This document shows positions 7,789-14,497 of a stretch of 23,252 nucleotides of DNA, one piece after another. The position numbers and the translations under genes were made by a program. Positions within the stretch are counted from its first letter, which is position 1, and every line of letters starts with the position of its first letter. Under the pieces are notes generated by a model. That model saw nothing but the letters and a program-made list of their open reading frames with translations, was not told the origin of the DNA and ran no database searches. This DNA comes from Clostridiales bacterium (GTDB lineage Bacteria; Bacillota; Clostridia; Oscillospirales; Oscillospiraceae), in the NCBI GenBank assembly GCA_003533405.1, contig DQDL01000088.1:1-23252 (forward strand), given 5' to 3'.

Positions 7789-8061
7789 GCTAACGAAAGC
7801 CGAGCCCCTATCGCCTGTCAGTGTGCCCTTTCGGTGCTTTTCGCCTTTTTTGCCTTGCCGGGTTACGACACGCCTTCACCAAAGAAAGCCGAAAATCCCT
7901 CGAAAAACACTACTGACAGATGCTGCGCAGTTTTGACGGAGCAAATTTTTTTCAGGTAATGCGAAGTGCGCGGGGAATATATTTGTGTCTGCAAGCGTTT
8001 TAGCAGCGTGAGCGGAAATCTGTCCGTCAAAACCGATAGGTGTCCGGCTCCCGTCAGCTTA
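7786..8061 (-). mobile_element. MITE-like cloverleaf repeat, copy B (complete)
   Basis: This is a complete element in reverse orientation, with TA at both ends (7786-7787 and 8060-8061). The 27-bp terminal inverted repeats (7787-7813 and 8034-8060) agree at 21 positions; their inner part is the perfect pair CCTATCG (7807-7813)/CGATAGG (8034-8040). Internal hairpins are CTGTCAGT (7815-7822)/ACTGACAG (7912-7919) and GTTTTGACGGA (7930-7940)/TCCGTCAAAAC (8023-8033). No credible gene lies inside. The left TA is the first two bases of the regulator's stop codon. Deleting the element plus one TA rejoins the stop codon directly to the terminator at 8066-8101. It fills nearly all of the 319-bp gap between the regulator and the next gene. 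Confidence 0.82.
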
Positions 8062-8065
8062 AACA

Positions 8066-8101
8066 AAAAAGTCCGCTGTTCCAACGAACAGCGGACTTTT
8101 T
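8066..8101. terminator. Bidirectional rho-independent terminator
   Basis: GTCCGCTGTT (8071-8080) pairs with AACAGCGGAC (8087-8096) around CCAACG, flanked by A5 and T5. It ends the nuclease gene on the minus strand. It probably also ended the regulator gene on the plus strand before the repeat element inserted between them. Confidence 0.92.
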
Positions 8102-8107
8102 GAATAA

Positions 8108-9718
8108 TTATTTTTTAATGTAATCGGTAAGATCCCTGATCTTATCGATGTAGCTGCGCAGGAGCTTATTCGGTCTGCCCTCGCATTTCTTGACGGCGGC
8201 GAGCAGAGCCTCCGCTGCGGCGACAAGCTCACGATAAAGGGGAGAGGAGCTGCGCTCGGAATAGACCTTCTTTTCGGGCGAGACGGGCTTGCCCTCGGTG
8301 ATGCTTATGAATTTGCCCTCGGCAAGGTCAAAGCTCGTACCGGAGTAGGGGGCAAAGGCGTTGTAGCCCAGCTCGTTTTTAAGGCAGGCGGTGAAGCTTT
8401 CACAGGACTCGGGATCCCCGTGATTTACAAATACCATGTCGGGCTTTTTGCTGAAACCCTTGAGCCATGCGATGAGACCGTCCTTGTCGGCGTGACCGCT
8501 CACGCCCGGCAGCCAGCTTATCTCGGCCTGAACATTTATCTCCTCGCCGAAGAGCTTGACGCTTTTAGCCCCGTCGTGCAGTGCACGCCCGAGCGTGCCG
8601 ACGGCCTGGTAGCCGACGAACAGCACAAGGCACTCCGGCCGCCACAGATTGTGCTTTAAGTGGTGCCGAATTCGGCCTGCGTCGCACATGCCGGAGGCGG
8701 AAATGATGACCTTGGGGGTCTTATCCTCGTTTATCGCTTTCGATTCCTCCTGACTGACTGCGGTGTGCAGTCCGGGGAAGAAGATGGGATTTTTGCCGGA
8801 TCGGATGAGCGCCGTCATCTCCTCATCGACATAGGTCGTGTCACACTGGAGGAAGATGCCGGTGGCTTCAATGGCGAGGGGGCTGTCGATGTAAACGGGG
8901 AAATCATCGTGCCCGTGGACGAGTCCCCGCTCCTTTATCGCACGGATAAAGTACAGCATTTCCTGCGTTCTGCCCACGGCAAAGGCAGGAATGACGACAT
9001 TGCCGCCACGGTCGAGCGTGCGCTGAATGTAGTGCGCAAGCGTGGCGATGTAATCGGGACGGCCGCCATCGTGGTTGCGGTCACCGTAGGTGGACTCGAT
9101 AAGCAGATAGTCGGTGTCTGCAATGTGCTTCGGGTCGCACAAAATGGGCTGGTCGAGGTTTCCGATATCGCCGGAGAAGACCATCTTTTTCTCGCACTCG
9201 CCCTCGTGCAGCCATGCTTCAATGGCGGCCGAGCCCAGCAGGTGACCGACATCGGTAAAGCGGACAGTTACAGCGTTATTTATCTGCACCATGCTGCCGT
9301 ATTCGCAGGGGCGCAGGAGCTTCAGAAGCCCGTCGACATCGTCAAGATCGTAAAGCGGCTGCACCGGCGGCTCGCCACGGCGCTCGGCCTTGCGGGACTT
9401 CCACTCGGCATCGGACATCTGAATGTGCGCACAGTCACGCAGCATGATATCCAAAAGTGAGCAGGTCGCCGAGGTGGCGTAAACGCTGCCCCTAAAGCCG
9501 TTTTTGTACAGCAGCGGCAGATTGCCGGAGTGGTCTATGTGCGCATGCGTGACGAGCACAAAGTCTATCGCCGAGGGATCGACGGGCAGCTTCTGGTTAA
9601 CGAAAATGTCCTTGCCCTGCTCCATGCCGCAGTCGACTATGCCCTTTTTGTCGCCGACCTCGATAAGCGTGCAGCTGCCGGTGACCTCATGTGCCGCACC
9701 TAAAAATGTTATCTTCAT
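8108..9718 (-). CDS. Beta-CASP metallo-beta-lactamase-fold ribonuclease
   Basis: A 536-residue metallo-beta-lactamase protein with a beta-CASP domain, the group of CPSF73-like RNA-processing nucleases. Metal ligands visible are HAHIDH (58-63), the His of VGHLLGS (about 159) and the Asp of FSGDIGN (184). Beta-CASP features follow: IPAFAVGRTQE, SGMCDAGRIRHH and, near the C-terminal third, GVSGHADKDGL. The protein is longer than the usual 450-460-residue bacterial RNA-specificity MBL proteins because of a C-terminal extension of about 80 residues, partly charged and helical-looking. The ATG at 9718 begins MKITFLGAAHEVTGS, the family start; the longer reading frame to 9922 runs through the upstream gene in another frame. 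It follows the DUF975 gene by 8 bp. The natural RNA substrate is unknown. Confidence 0.9.
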   Translation of the reverse strand: MKITFLGAAHEVTGSCTLIEVGDKKGIVDCGMEQGKDIFVNQKLPVDPSAIDFVLVTHAHIDHSGNLPLLYKNGFRGSVYATSATCSLLDIMLRDCAHIQMSDAEWKSRKAERRGEPPVQPLYDLDDVDGLLKLLRPCEYGSMVQINNAVTVRFTDVGHLLGSAAIEAWLHEGECEKKMVFSGDIGNLDQPILCDPKHIADTDYLLIESTYGDRNHDGGRPDYIATLAHYIQRTLDRGGNVVIPAFAVGRTQEMLYFIRAIKERGLVHGHDDFPVYIDSPLAIEATGIFLQCDTTYVDEEMTALIRSGKNPIFFPGLHTAVSQEESKAINEDKTPKVIISASGMCDAGRIRHHLKHNLWRPECLVLFVGYQAVGTLGRALHDGAKSVKLFGEEINVQAEISWLPGVSGHADKDGLIAWLKGFSKKPDMVFVNHGDPESCESFTACLKNELGYNAFAPYSGTSFDLAEGKFISITEGKPVSPEKKVYSERSSSPLYRELVAAAEALLAAVKKCEGRPNKLLRSYIDKIRDLTDYIKK

Positions 9719-9726
9719 AGCGTGCC

Positions 9727-10560
9727 TCAAAGCTCCGGCGTCCACTCGTCCCCGACACCGGAGGCGGGGACGGCGGTGAGCTGACGGTAGTACAGCGAGT
9801 AGGAAAGCTCCATGTACGGCAGCAGGAACACATAGCCGACATAGCCCAGAACACTGACGCCGAACAGAGTGATGCCGAGGCTTCCGCCGAAGCCGTCGAC
9901 AAAGCCGATGAGCAGCGCCCAACCGAAGAAGCTGAGGTCAAACACGAACAGCTCCCACTTGTGACCCTTCATAAGACGCTTGCTTTCCCTAATGCAGTCC
10001 ATGACGCTCATCTCGGGGTGCTCAAGCAGCAGGTAGATGGCCATGCGGTAGCGGTACATCGCAATGATGCCGGGGAAAACGAAAAGCAGAGACCACAGGA
10101 AAATGAAGAAGCCCTCAACGATGTACAGCCAAATCACACGGAAGAACATCGCAAAGCCGTCAAACAGGTTCCAGTAGCTTGCGCCGCTGCCGTCGATGGT
10201 GCGCAGCGTGAAGATGACAAAGCCTGCGGCGATAACGGCCTCCACGGCGGTAAGCAGAAGGTCGAGCAGTCTCGCCATCGGAGTGGGACCCTCTCTCGTG
10301 AGAGCAGCAAAAAATGCGTCAAAGTCAATGTTGTTGATCATGTCGTAAGCATCCGGACGAAGCAGACCGTTTGCATCGTACAGCCCCGAGCCTCCCATCA
10401 CGGCAGCGTAGGCCTTGGCGAGGGGCTCACCCACGAGCTTGTAGGACAAGACAGCGATAACCATAAGGATGACCACATAAACGATGGTCACCAATACGGG
10501 CTTGGGCTTTGAGTTTCGCATAAGGCTCTTTGCCTGAGCCTTCATCTGTTTTCTGGTCAT
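9727..10560 (-). CDS. DUF975 family integral membrane protein
   Basis: A 277-residue membrane protein of the DUF975 family. It begins with a basic cytoplasmic stretch (MTRKQMKAQAKSLM), then a hydrophobic helix (VTIVYVVILMVIAVL). Later helices include LYIVEGFFIFLWSLLFVFPG and a segment near 225-260. The family hallmark region is FPGIIAMYRYRMAIYLLLE followed by MSVMDCIRESKRLMKGHKWELF. The function of the family is not established. It shares a promoter with the downstream nuclease gene (8-bp gap), which may simply be an accident of gene order. The ribosome binding site is CGGAGG, about 9 bases before ATG. Confidence 0.85.
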   Translation of the reverse strand: MTRKQMKAQAKSLMRNSKPKPVLVTIVYVVILMVIAVLSYKLVGEPLAKAYAAVMGGSGLYDANGLLRPDAYDMINNIDFDAFFAALTREGPTPMARLLDLLLTAVEAVIAAGFVIFTLRTIDGSGASYWNLFDGFAMFFRVIWLYIVEGFFIFLWSLLFVFPGIIAMYRYRMAIYLLLEHPEMSVMDCIRESKRLMKGHKWELFVFDLSFFGWALLIGFVDGFGGSLGITLFGVSVLGYVGYVFLLPYMELSYSLYYRQLTAVPASGVGDEWTPEL

Positions 10561-10593
10561 TTCTAACCTCCGTTATATTTATGATGATAAGCT

Positions 10594-10602
10594 ATTATAC
10601 CA
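10594..10602 (-). promoter_or_regulatory. Extended -10 promoter of the DUF975-nuclease unit
   Basis: On the minus strand the sequence TGGTATAAT is an extended -10 (TGnTATAAT). The -35 position (TATCCA) is poor, as is common with extended -10 promoters. The leader would be about 27 nt. Confidence 0.6.
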
Positions 10603-10669
10603 TTAAATTTTGCCGATGGATAGCTAAAGCTGTAAAATAAAAATAATAATTGACGAGCGCAGAATTAGC

Positions 10670-10698
10670 TTGACAACTTACGCCTTTGGTGCTATTAT
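10670..10698 (+). promoter_or_regulatory. Strong sigma-70 promoter of tRNA-Leu
   Basis: Perfect TTGACA (10670-10675), a 17-bp spacer and TATTAT (10693-10698), ending 18 bp before the tRNA. This is the best match to consensus in the window. Confidence 0.88.
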
Positions 10699-10716
10699 TG
10701 TCTGGCATTGAAATTT

Positions 10717-10804
10717 GCGCGAGTGGTGGAATTGGCAGACTCGCTAGATTCAGGTTCTAGTGCTCACTCCGGGCGTGCGGGTTCAAGTCCCGCCTCGCGC
10801 ACCA
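10717..10804 (+). tRNA. tRNA-Leu (anticodon CAG)
   Basis: An 88-nt class II tRNA. The acceptor arms GCGCGAG (10717-10723) and CTCGCGC (10794-10800) pair fully, and ACCA follows, so CCA is encoded. The anticodon stem CTAGA/TCTAG (10744-10748, 10756-10760) encloses the loop TTCAGGT with anticodon CAG at 10751-10753, reading CUG. A long variable arm (TGCTCACTCCGGGCGTG region) and GGTTCAAGTCC T-arm complete the leucine-type fold. It is flanked by its own promoter and terminator, so it is a single-gene unit. Confidence 0.97.
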
Positions 10805-10807
10805 AAA

Positions 10808-10835
10808 AGTCAAGTCGAAAGACTTGGCTTTTTTT
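10808..10835 (+). terminator. Rho-independent terminator after tRNA-Leu
   Basis: AGTCAAGTC (10808-10816), loop GAAA, GACTTGGCT (10821-10829), then seven T. It sits 4 bp after the tRNA CCA. Confidence 0.92.
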
Positions 10836-10863
10836 AACGAAGTAAGTAATTTCGGAGACTGAT

Positions 10864-11385
10864 ATGGATATAATACGCATAACAAAAACCGGCTCTGAGC
10901 TGTACACTAAGGCGATGGAGCTGTACAAGATAAGCTTTCCCGAGCATGAGCAGAGACTTCCCGCTTCGCAGGCCGAGATAATTGGCAATAACGCCTATCA
11001 TTTTGACGCAGTCTGCGATAACGGTAAGTTTGTGGGCGAGGTATTGTACTGGGATATCGGCGGGGCGTACTATATCGAGCATTTTTGCGTTCTGCCGGAA
11101 AAGCGCAACATGCACTACGGGCAGCGGATACTTGATGCATATTCCGACATGCCGCTGATGCTTGAGATCGACCCGCCGACGGACGAGACGGCGCAGCGGC
11201 GCAAGCACTTTTACGAGCGCTGCGGCTTTGCCGAAAACCCGTACAAGCACATCCACCCACCGTACCGCAGGGAAAACTCCGGCCATGAGCTCGTTGTTAT
11301 GAGCTCACCCGAGCCGCTGACACCCGAGCAATACGAAGCCTTCCGGCGCTTCCTGCACGATGTCGTGATGAAAAATGCATACTAA
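10864..11385 (+). CDS. GNAT-family acetyltransferase
   Basis: A 173-residue protein with the look of a GNAT N-acetyltransferase. The order is an N-terminal helix with ELYKISFPEHEQR, a strand pair GEVLYWDIGGAYYIEHFCVLPEKRNMHYGQRIL in which the R-N-M-H-Y-G-Q stretch corresponds to the acetyl-CoA pyrophosphate loop, then LMLEIDPP and RRKHFYERCGF, the typical C-terminal FYERxGF motif. The substrate cannot be assigned. The gene starts 28 bp after the tRNA terminator, leaving no room for a separate promoter outside that hairpin, so it may depend on read-through from the tRNA promoter. The ribosome binding site is CGGAGA before ATG. Confidence 0.82.
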   Translation: MDIIRITKTGSELYTKAMELYKISFPEHEQRLPASQAEIIGNNAYHFDAVCDNGKFVGEVLYWDIGGAYYIEHFCVLPEKRNMHYGQRILDAYSDMPLMLEIDPPTDETAQRRKHFYERCGFAENPYKHIHPPYRRENSGHELVVMSSPEPLTPEQYEAFRRFLHDVVMKNAY

Positions 11386-11391
11386 AACTAT

Positions 11392-11421
11392 CTCCCCGAG
11401 CGATATGCTCGGGGAGGTTTT
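11392..11421. terminator. Rho-independent terminator between convergent genes
   Basis: CTCCCCGAGC (11392-11401), loop GATAT, GCTCGGGGAG (11407-11416), then GTTTTGTG. The plus-strand T-run is short but the 10-bp GC-rich stem is perfect. The minus-strand miniprotein gene ends only 4 bp away, so it may serve both. Confidence 0.85.
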
Positions 11422-11424
11422 GTG

Positions 11425-11577
11425 TTATAGCTTTACATCACGGTGCTGGGAGTTGTAGACCTTATTCAAAATCGGTCTTACGCCGTAGTACAGCAGCTTG
11501 TTGTCAAGGTTAAACCAGTATATGAGCATCGAGGCGGGAATGATGCTTAAAACGCCGATTAAAAGCTTCTTTTTCAT
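11425..11577 (-). CDS. 50-residue single-pass membrane miniprotein
   Basis: A short gene translating to 50 residues. It starts MKKKLLIGVLSIIPASMLIY, a basic start and a hydrophobic helix (about 5-21). A polar tail with KLLYYGVRPILNKVYNS ends in HRDVKL. The site AAGGATGG lies 7 bases before ATG and falls within the last codons of the preceding dehydratase gene; the ATG follows that stop by 5 bp, so translation is probably coupled. The RBS, tight spacing and terminator just after support a real gene. I do not recognise a family. It could be a small partner or anchor of the dehydratase, or an unrelated membrane peptide. Confidence 0.68.
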   Translation of the reverse strand: MKKKLLIGVLSIIPASMLIYWFNLDNKLLYYGVRPILNKVYNSQHRDVKL

Positions 11578-11582
11578 CGTGC

Positions 11583-13106
11583 TTACCATCCTTCGTAATC
11601 GTCAAAATCAACAAGGCTTGCGTCGAGCGGCTCCTCCTGCAGGACTGCGGTCATGTAGTCGGAGAACTGTCTGCGCATCTCGTTGCGGCTTATCGTGCGG
11701 TGGTCGAACATGTCGTTCTGCACCCAAACAAGGTGCTTACCCTTATCCTTGGCCTGATCGTTCACGACACCGGCAAGACCCATTGCGCCCTTACAGGTGA
11801 TATCGTCGTAAACAAGGACGATATCGCAGTTGAACCTCTCGGCTTCGTCCCACACCTCAAGCAGGTGCTTATATCCGCCGGTGAGGTGGCGGCGCATAAC
11901 GCCTCGCTCGTAGTTGTGAGCAATATCGATGAGTGCCTGATCAAGGTTATCCTCGCTCATGATGACATTGCCGGAGAACATGTCCATCTGCGCTGCGACC
12001 AGAACGCCCCAGCAGTTGTATGCCCATGTGTTGAAGTCAACATAGTAGCAGCCCGGACCGCCCCAGGTTATCATGCGGTGGCGAGCCTTGTCAAAGCTGA
12101 CGACCTTGTTTCTGTACGCCTTTTCGGCAATTTTAAGCGCCTTTTTGGCGGCTTTGTCGATGTACGGCATACTGCCGCCGGAGAAGGTAAAGTAGAATGC
12201 ATGGAACAGCGGGGAGATGACATGACCGAAGGCGGTGTACGGCGTTTTGGCGTACTCCCAGACCTCAAACTCGTTGCGCACCTCCTTGTTGTGCTGCTTC
12301 ATTATCTCAAAAAACGCCTTTTCGTCGAACTTCTCGCCGGTGGTGTCCTCAATGAAACGGATGACCTCTTTCATCTGCGCAAGAGCGTACTTATCGGTGG
12401 CCTCGTCCTCCCAGCGCATGGGAATGCCCGCAACGGTGGTGGGTATCTTGATGCGGCGCTCGATGAGCTGGCTGTTCATGGTCGACGAGTCGCAGGGCAT
12501 GTTGTTCGTGACAAGGCATGCGCCGACCTCGGGGTAGTCGTCGTTTATCGCAACACCGGCGGCGTTTGCGCTCAGGCGGCAGGAGTCGGCAGGAAGACCC
12601 ACGCTCTCCATGATATCCATGTAGTACGGTGCAAGGTTCTGATCCATATAGGTGCCCAGAAGTCCCTGCAAAACCTCGAGCGGCAGAGCCTTGAGGTTGG
12701 GGAAGCCTGCAACTATCTCGGGACACATGGTCTGCTCGAGCATGACATATTTCTCGGCATTTTTCGTGTCGCCGAAGCGGCGGTCGCCTATCATGCTGTT
12801 GGCTATCATGCCGGTCGCACCCTTCATGATGGTGTGCATCTGCGTGTGCGAGACACGAAGTGCCGGGCCACGCATACCGGCGGTGCACTTATCTATCATG
12901 TGCAGCGTACCCATGTATGCGCCGAACCAGCGGTACTCGAACAGTCCCTTGACGATGCGAACGGGGGACTTGGTGATGAACTTTGCGAGTATGCCGAGGT
13001 TCACTACCCACTGAAGGTAATCGTAAAAGGTGTCCTTAAGGCCACGCCACTCACGGTGCTTTGCGATGCCGCTGCCCTTGTAAAAGCGCTTTGCTTCGTT
13101 AGCCAT
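11583..13106 (-). CDS. 2-hydroxyacyl-CoA dehydratase family, large subunit
   Basis: A 507-residue member of the 2-hydroxyacyl-CoA dehydratase/benzoyl-CoA reductase family, whose subunits each hold a 4Fe-4S cluster and remove water from (R)-2-hydroxyacyl-CoA by a ketyl radical route. Candidate cluster cysteines are Cys128 in TMCPEI, Cys205 in NMPCDSS and the Cys in YDDITCKGAMG, matching the family's CP, CD and late-Cys pattern. It is longer than most subunits of the leucine or aromatic pathways (roughly 375-420) and nearer the length of HgdA. Its ATG overlaps the upstream subunit's stop by one base (TAATG), indicating translational coupling. No gene for the ATP-dependent activator is present in the window. 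The substrate is unknown. Confidence 0.83.
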   Translation of the reverse strand: MANEAKRFYKGSGIAKHREWRGLKDTFYDYLQWVVNLGILAKFITKSPVRIVKGLFEYRWFGAYMGTLHMIDKCTAGMRGPALRVSHTQMHTIMKGATGMIANSMIGDRRFGDTKNAEKYVMLEQTMCPEIVAGFPNLKALPLEVLQGLLGTYMDQNLAPYYMDIMESVGLPADSCRLSANAAGVAINDDYPEVGACLVTNNMPCDSSTMNSQLIERRIKIPTTVAGIPMRWEDEATDKYALAQMKEVIRFIEDTTGEKFDEKAFFEIMKQHNKEVRNEFEVWEYAKTPYTAFGHVISPLFHAFYFTFSGGSMPYIDKAAKKALKIAEKAYRNKVVSFDKARHRMITWGGPGCYYVDFNTWAYNCWGVLVAAQMDMFSGNVIMSEDNLDQALIDIAHNYERGVMRRHLTGGYKHLLEVWDEAERFNCDIVLVYDDITCKGAMGLAGVVNDQAKDKGKHLVWVQNDMFDHRTISRNEMRRQFSDYMTAVLQEEPLDASLVDFDDYEGW

Positions 13107-14302
13107 TACTCGTTACCTCCCTGAATTTTCTTTATCTCGATGCTCTCGACAAAGGCCTGAAATCTCGTGCGGAGCTGGCCTGCCGAAGCCATGGTGTATT
13201 CCTTTTCAACGCCGATGCAGGGGATGCCCTCAACCTCGTTCATGTCGTGCACGCCCATGACACGCTCATAGCTCCAAAATTCGCAGAACTTCATTTGCAG
13301 GTACAAAACGCCGTCGGCCTTGTAGTCGTTTATAAGCTGCTTGAGGTAGCTTCTGCGCTGAAGCTGCTTTTCCTTGTTCATGAAGCGGGGACACTCGCTA
13401 GTCGAAAGATAGTGACGGGCGACGGCGGTAAGTGCGCTCTCACCGTCCTTTACCTCGATCTGCTCTCTGCCGGGCAGCGAGCCGTAGCAGTAGCGGTCGG
13501 CGGCAACATATATGCCGCAGTCCTCTAAAAGCTTCGTAAACTCGGGGTCATCGACCTCGGAGCCGGTCACGACCAAACGGGCACGGTACTTGGGCTTTGC
13601 GTCCTTTCTGCGCTTTTTGATCTCGGCAAGAGTCTCCTTGAGCTTATCTATTATAAGATACTGCGGGCAGACCTCGGAAACGAGCTGAAGAACATGGAAC
13701 TCATAGCCCGTTACGGGGGGATTATCGAGCTTGCGCAGGTCGCCTATCTCGGTGATGATGCGGCAGATCTCGTTGTGCTCCTCGATAGCCTTGCGGATGG
13801 CTTCATCGGAGATGTCAACGCCGTAGACCCGCTCCAGCGGCTCGAGAATGTACTTGCGAAGCTGCGCTTCGTAATGCTCGTATGCTGCTTTTGTTGTCAC
13901 GAAGGGGACATCCATCATGCTCATGAAGAAGTCCGGATTCTGTTCCTTGACAAGACCCATAATGTCAAAATACTCATGCGCCCTGTGCATCATCTGACAG
14001 GTCTCGGACGAGAACATGGCGGACAGAAAGTTATAGCCGCCCTCCATGCTGCGCTCAAGGATGCTGCGGGTGAACGGGCAGGTCTTGTTGGTCATGTAGT
14101 AGGTGCCGATGTCGGTGTTTGTCGTGCCGGGGGCACGCAGGCGCACCGAGAAGCAGCCGCCGAGATTAAGCAGCACCTCAGGAACAAAGTAGCAGGTGTA
14201 GCCCAGAGCCTTCTTGCCCTCGGCGGAAGCCTGCTTGACAAGCTCGTTGTTTGCGTCCTGAAGCAAGCCTTCAAAATAAATCAGATGCTTTAGATCTTTC
14301 AT
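13106..14302 (-). CDS. 2-hydroxyacyl-CoA dehydratase family, small subunit
   Basis: A 398-residue partner subunit. It shows LGYTCYFVPEVLL (33-45), then Cys75 in NKTCPFTRS, Cys102 in SSETCQMMHR and a late Cys in LQMKFCEFWSYE, the expected three-cysteine cluster pattern, plus the charged DRYCYGSLPGREQ segment. The start MKDLKHLIYFEG at 14302 follows AGGAGG with 6 bases; the longer frame to 14407 runs through the promoter and is rejected. It leads an operon of small subunit, large subunit and a 50-residue membrane protein, closed by a hairpin. With the CoA-transferases and enoyl-CoA reductase 6-12 kb away it could form a Had/Fld-like reductive fermentation pathway, split over two loci. Confidence 0.84.
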   Translation of the reverse strand: MKDLKHLIYFEGLLQDANNELVKQASAEGKKALGYTCYFVPEVLLNLGGCFSVRLRAPGTTNTDIGTYYMTNKTCPFTRSILERSMEGGYNFLSAMFSSETCQMMHRAHEYFDIMGLVKEQNPDFFMSMMDVPFVTTKAAYEHYEAQLRKYILEPLERVYGVDISDEAIRKAIEEHNEICRIITEIGDLRKLDNPPVTGYEFHVLQLVSEVCPQYLIIDKLKETLAEIKKRRKDAKPKYRARLVVTGSEVDDPEFTKLLEDCGIYVAADRYCYGSLPGREQIEVKDGESALTAVARHYLSTSECPRFMNKEKQLQRRSYLKQLINDYKADGVLYLQMKFCEFWSYERVMGVHDMNEVEGIPCIGVEKEYTMASAGQLRTRFQAFVESIEIKKIQGGNE

Positions 14303-14378
14303 ATGATCCTCCTCACACAAATAAAAGAAGCCCATGGGACTTCCGATAGCACATGATAATGCGAATAGGCACAATTGA

Positions 14379-14407
14379 ATATTAGCATATAGACAATTTT
14401 GTGTCAA
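14379..14407 (-). promoter_or_regulatory. Promoter of the dehydratase operon
   Basis: On the minus strand, a perfect TTGACA (14402-14407), a 17-bp spacer and TAATAT (14379-14384). The leader is about 70 nt. CACAATTG (14370-14377) and CAATTTTGTG (14394-14403) form an imperfect inverted repeat around the -10, a possible operator. The 12-mer CTTTTTGACACA at the -35 (14400-14411) also occurs upstream of the acyl-CoA dehydrogenase (5753-5764). Confidence 0.8.
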
Positions 14408-14437
14408 AAAGAATTATGAATGTGGCATCAAAATGTG

Positions 14438-14469
14438 AAAAAGCAGCTACTGAGTGTAGCTGCTTTTTT
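14438..14469. terminator. Bidirectional rho-independent terminator
   Basis: GCAGCTAC (14443-14450), loop TGAGT, GTAGCTGC (14456-14463), flanked by A5 and T6. On the minus strand it ends the sigma/anti-sigma operon. On the plus strand it lies behind the dehydratase promoter and faces no upstream gene. Confidence 0.9.
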
Positions 14470-14470
14470 G

Positions 14471-14497
14471 TTATCCTATCTCGGTTATCCTATCTCG
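14471..14497. repeat. Tandem 14-bp duplication at a stop codon
   Basis: TTATCCTATCTCG occurs at 14471-14483 and again at 14485-14497, separated by one G. On the minus strand it duplicates the last three codons and stop of the anti-sigma gene (GAGATAGGATAA). The first copy in reading order supplies the stop, so the protein is unchanged. It looks like a recent slippage event. Confidence 0.85.

Noticed and set aside
7863..8084. 73-codon frame inside repeat copy B
   Set aside because: It spans the hairpins of the element and part of the terminator, is not kept in copies A or C, and lacks a ribosome binding site.
11700..13124. 474-codon open frame on the plus strand
   Set aside because: It lies wholly opposite the dehydratase large subunit, whose cysteine motifs and coupled start are convincing. 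The long antisense frame is a codon-bias effect.
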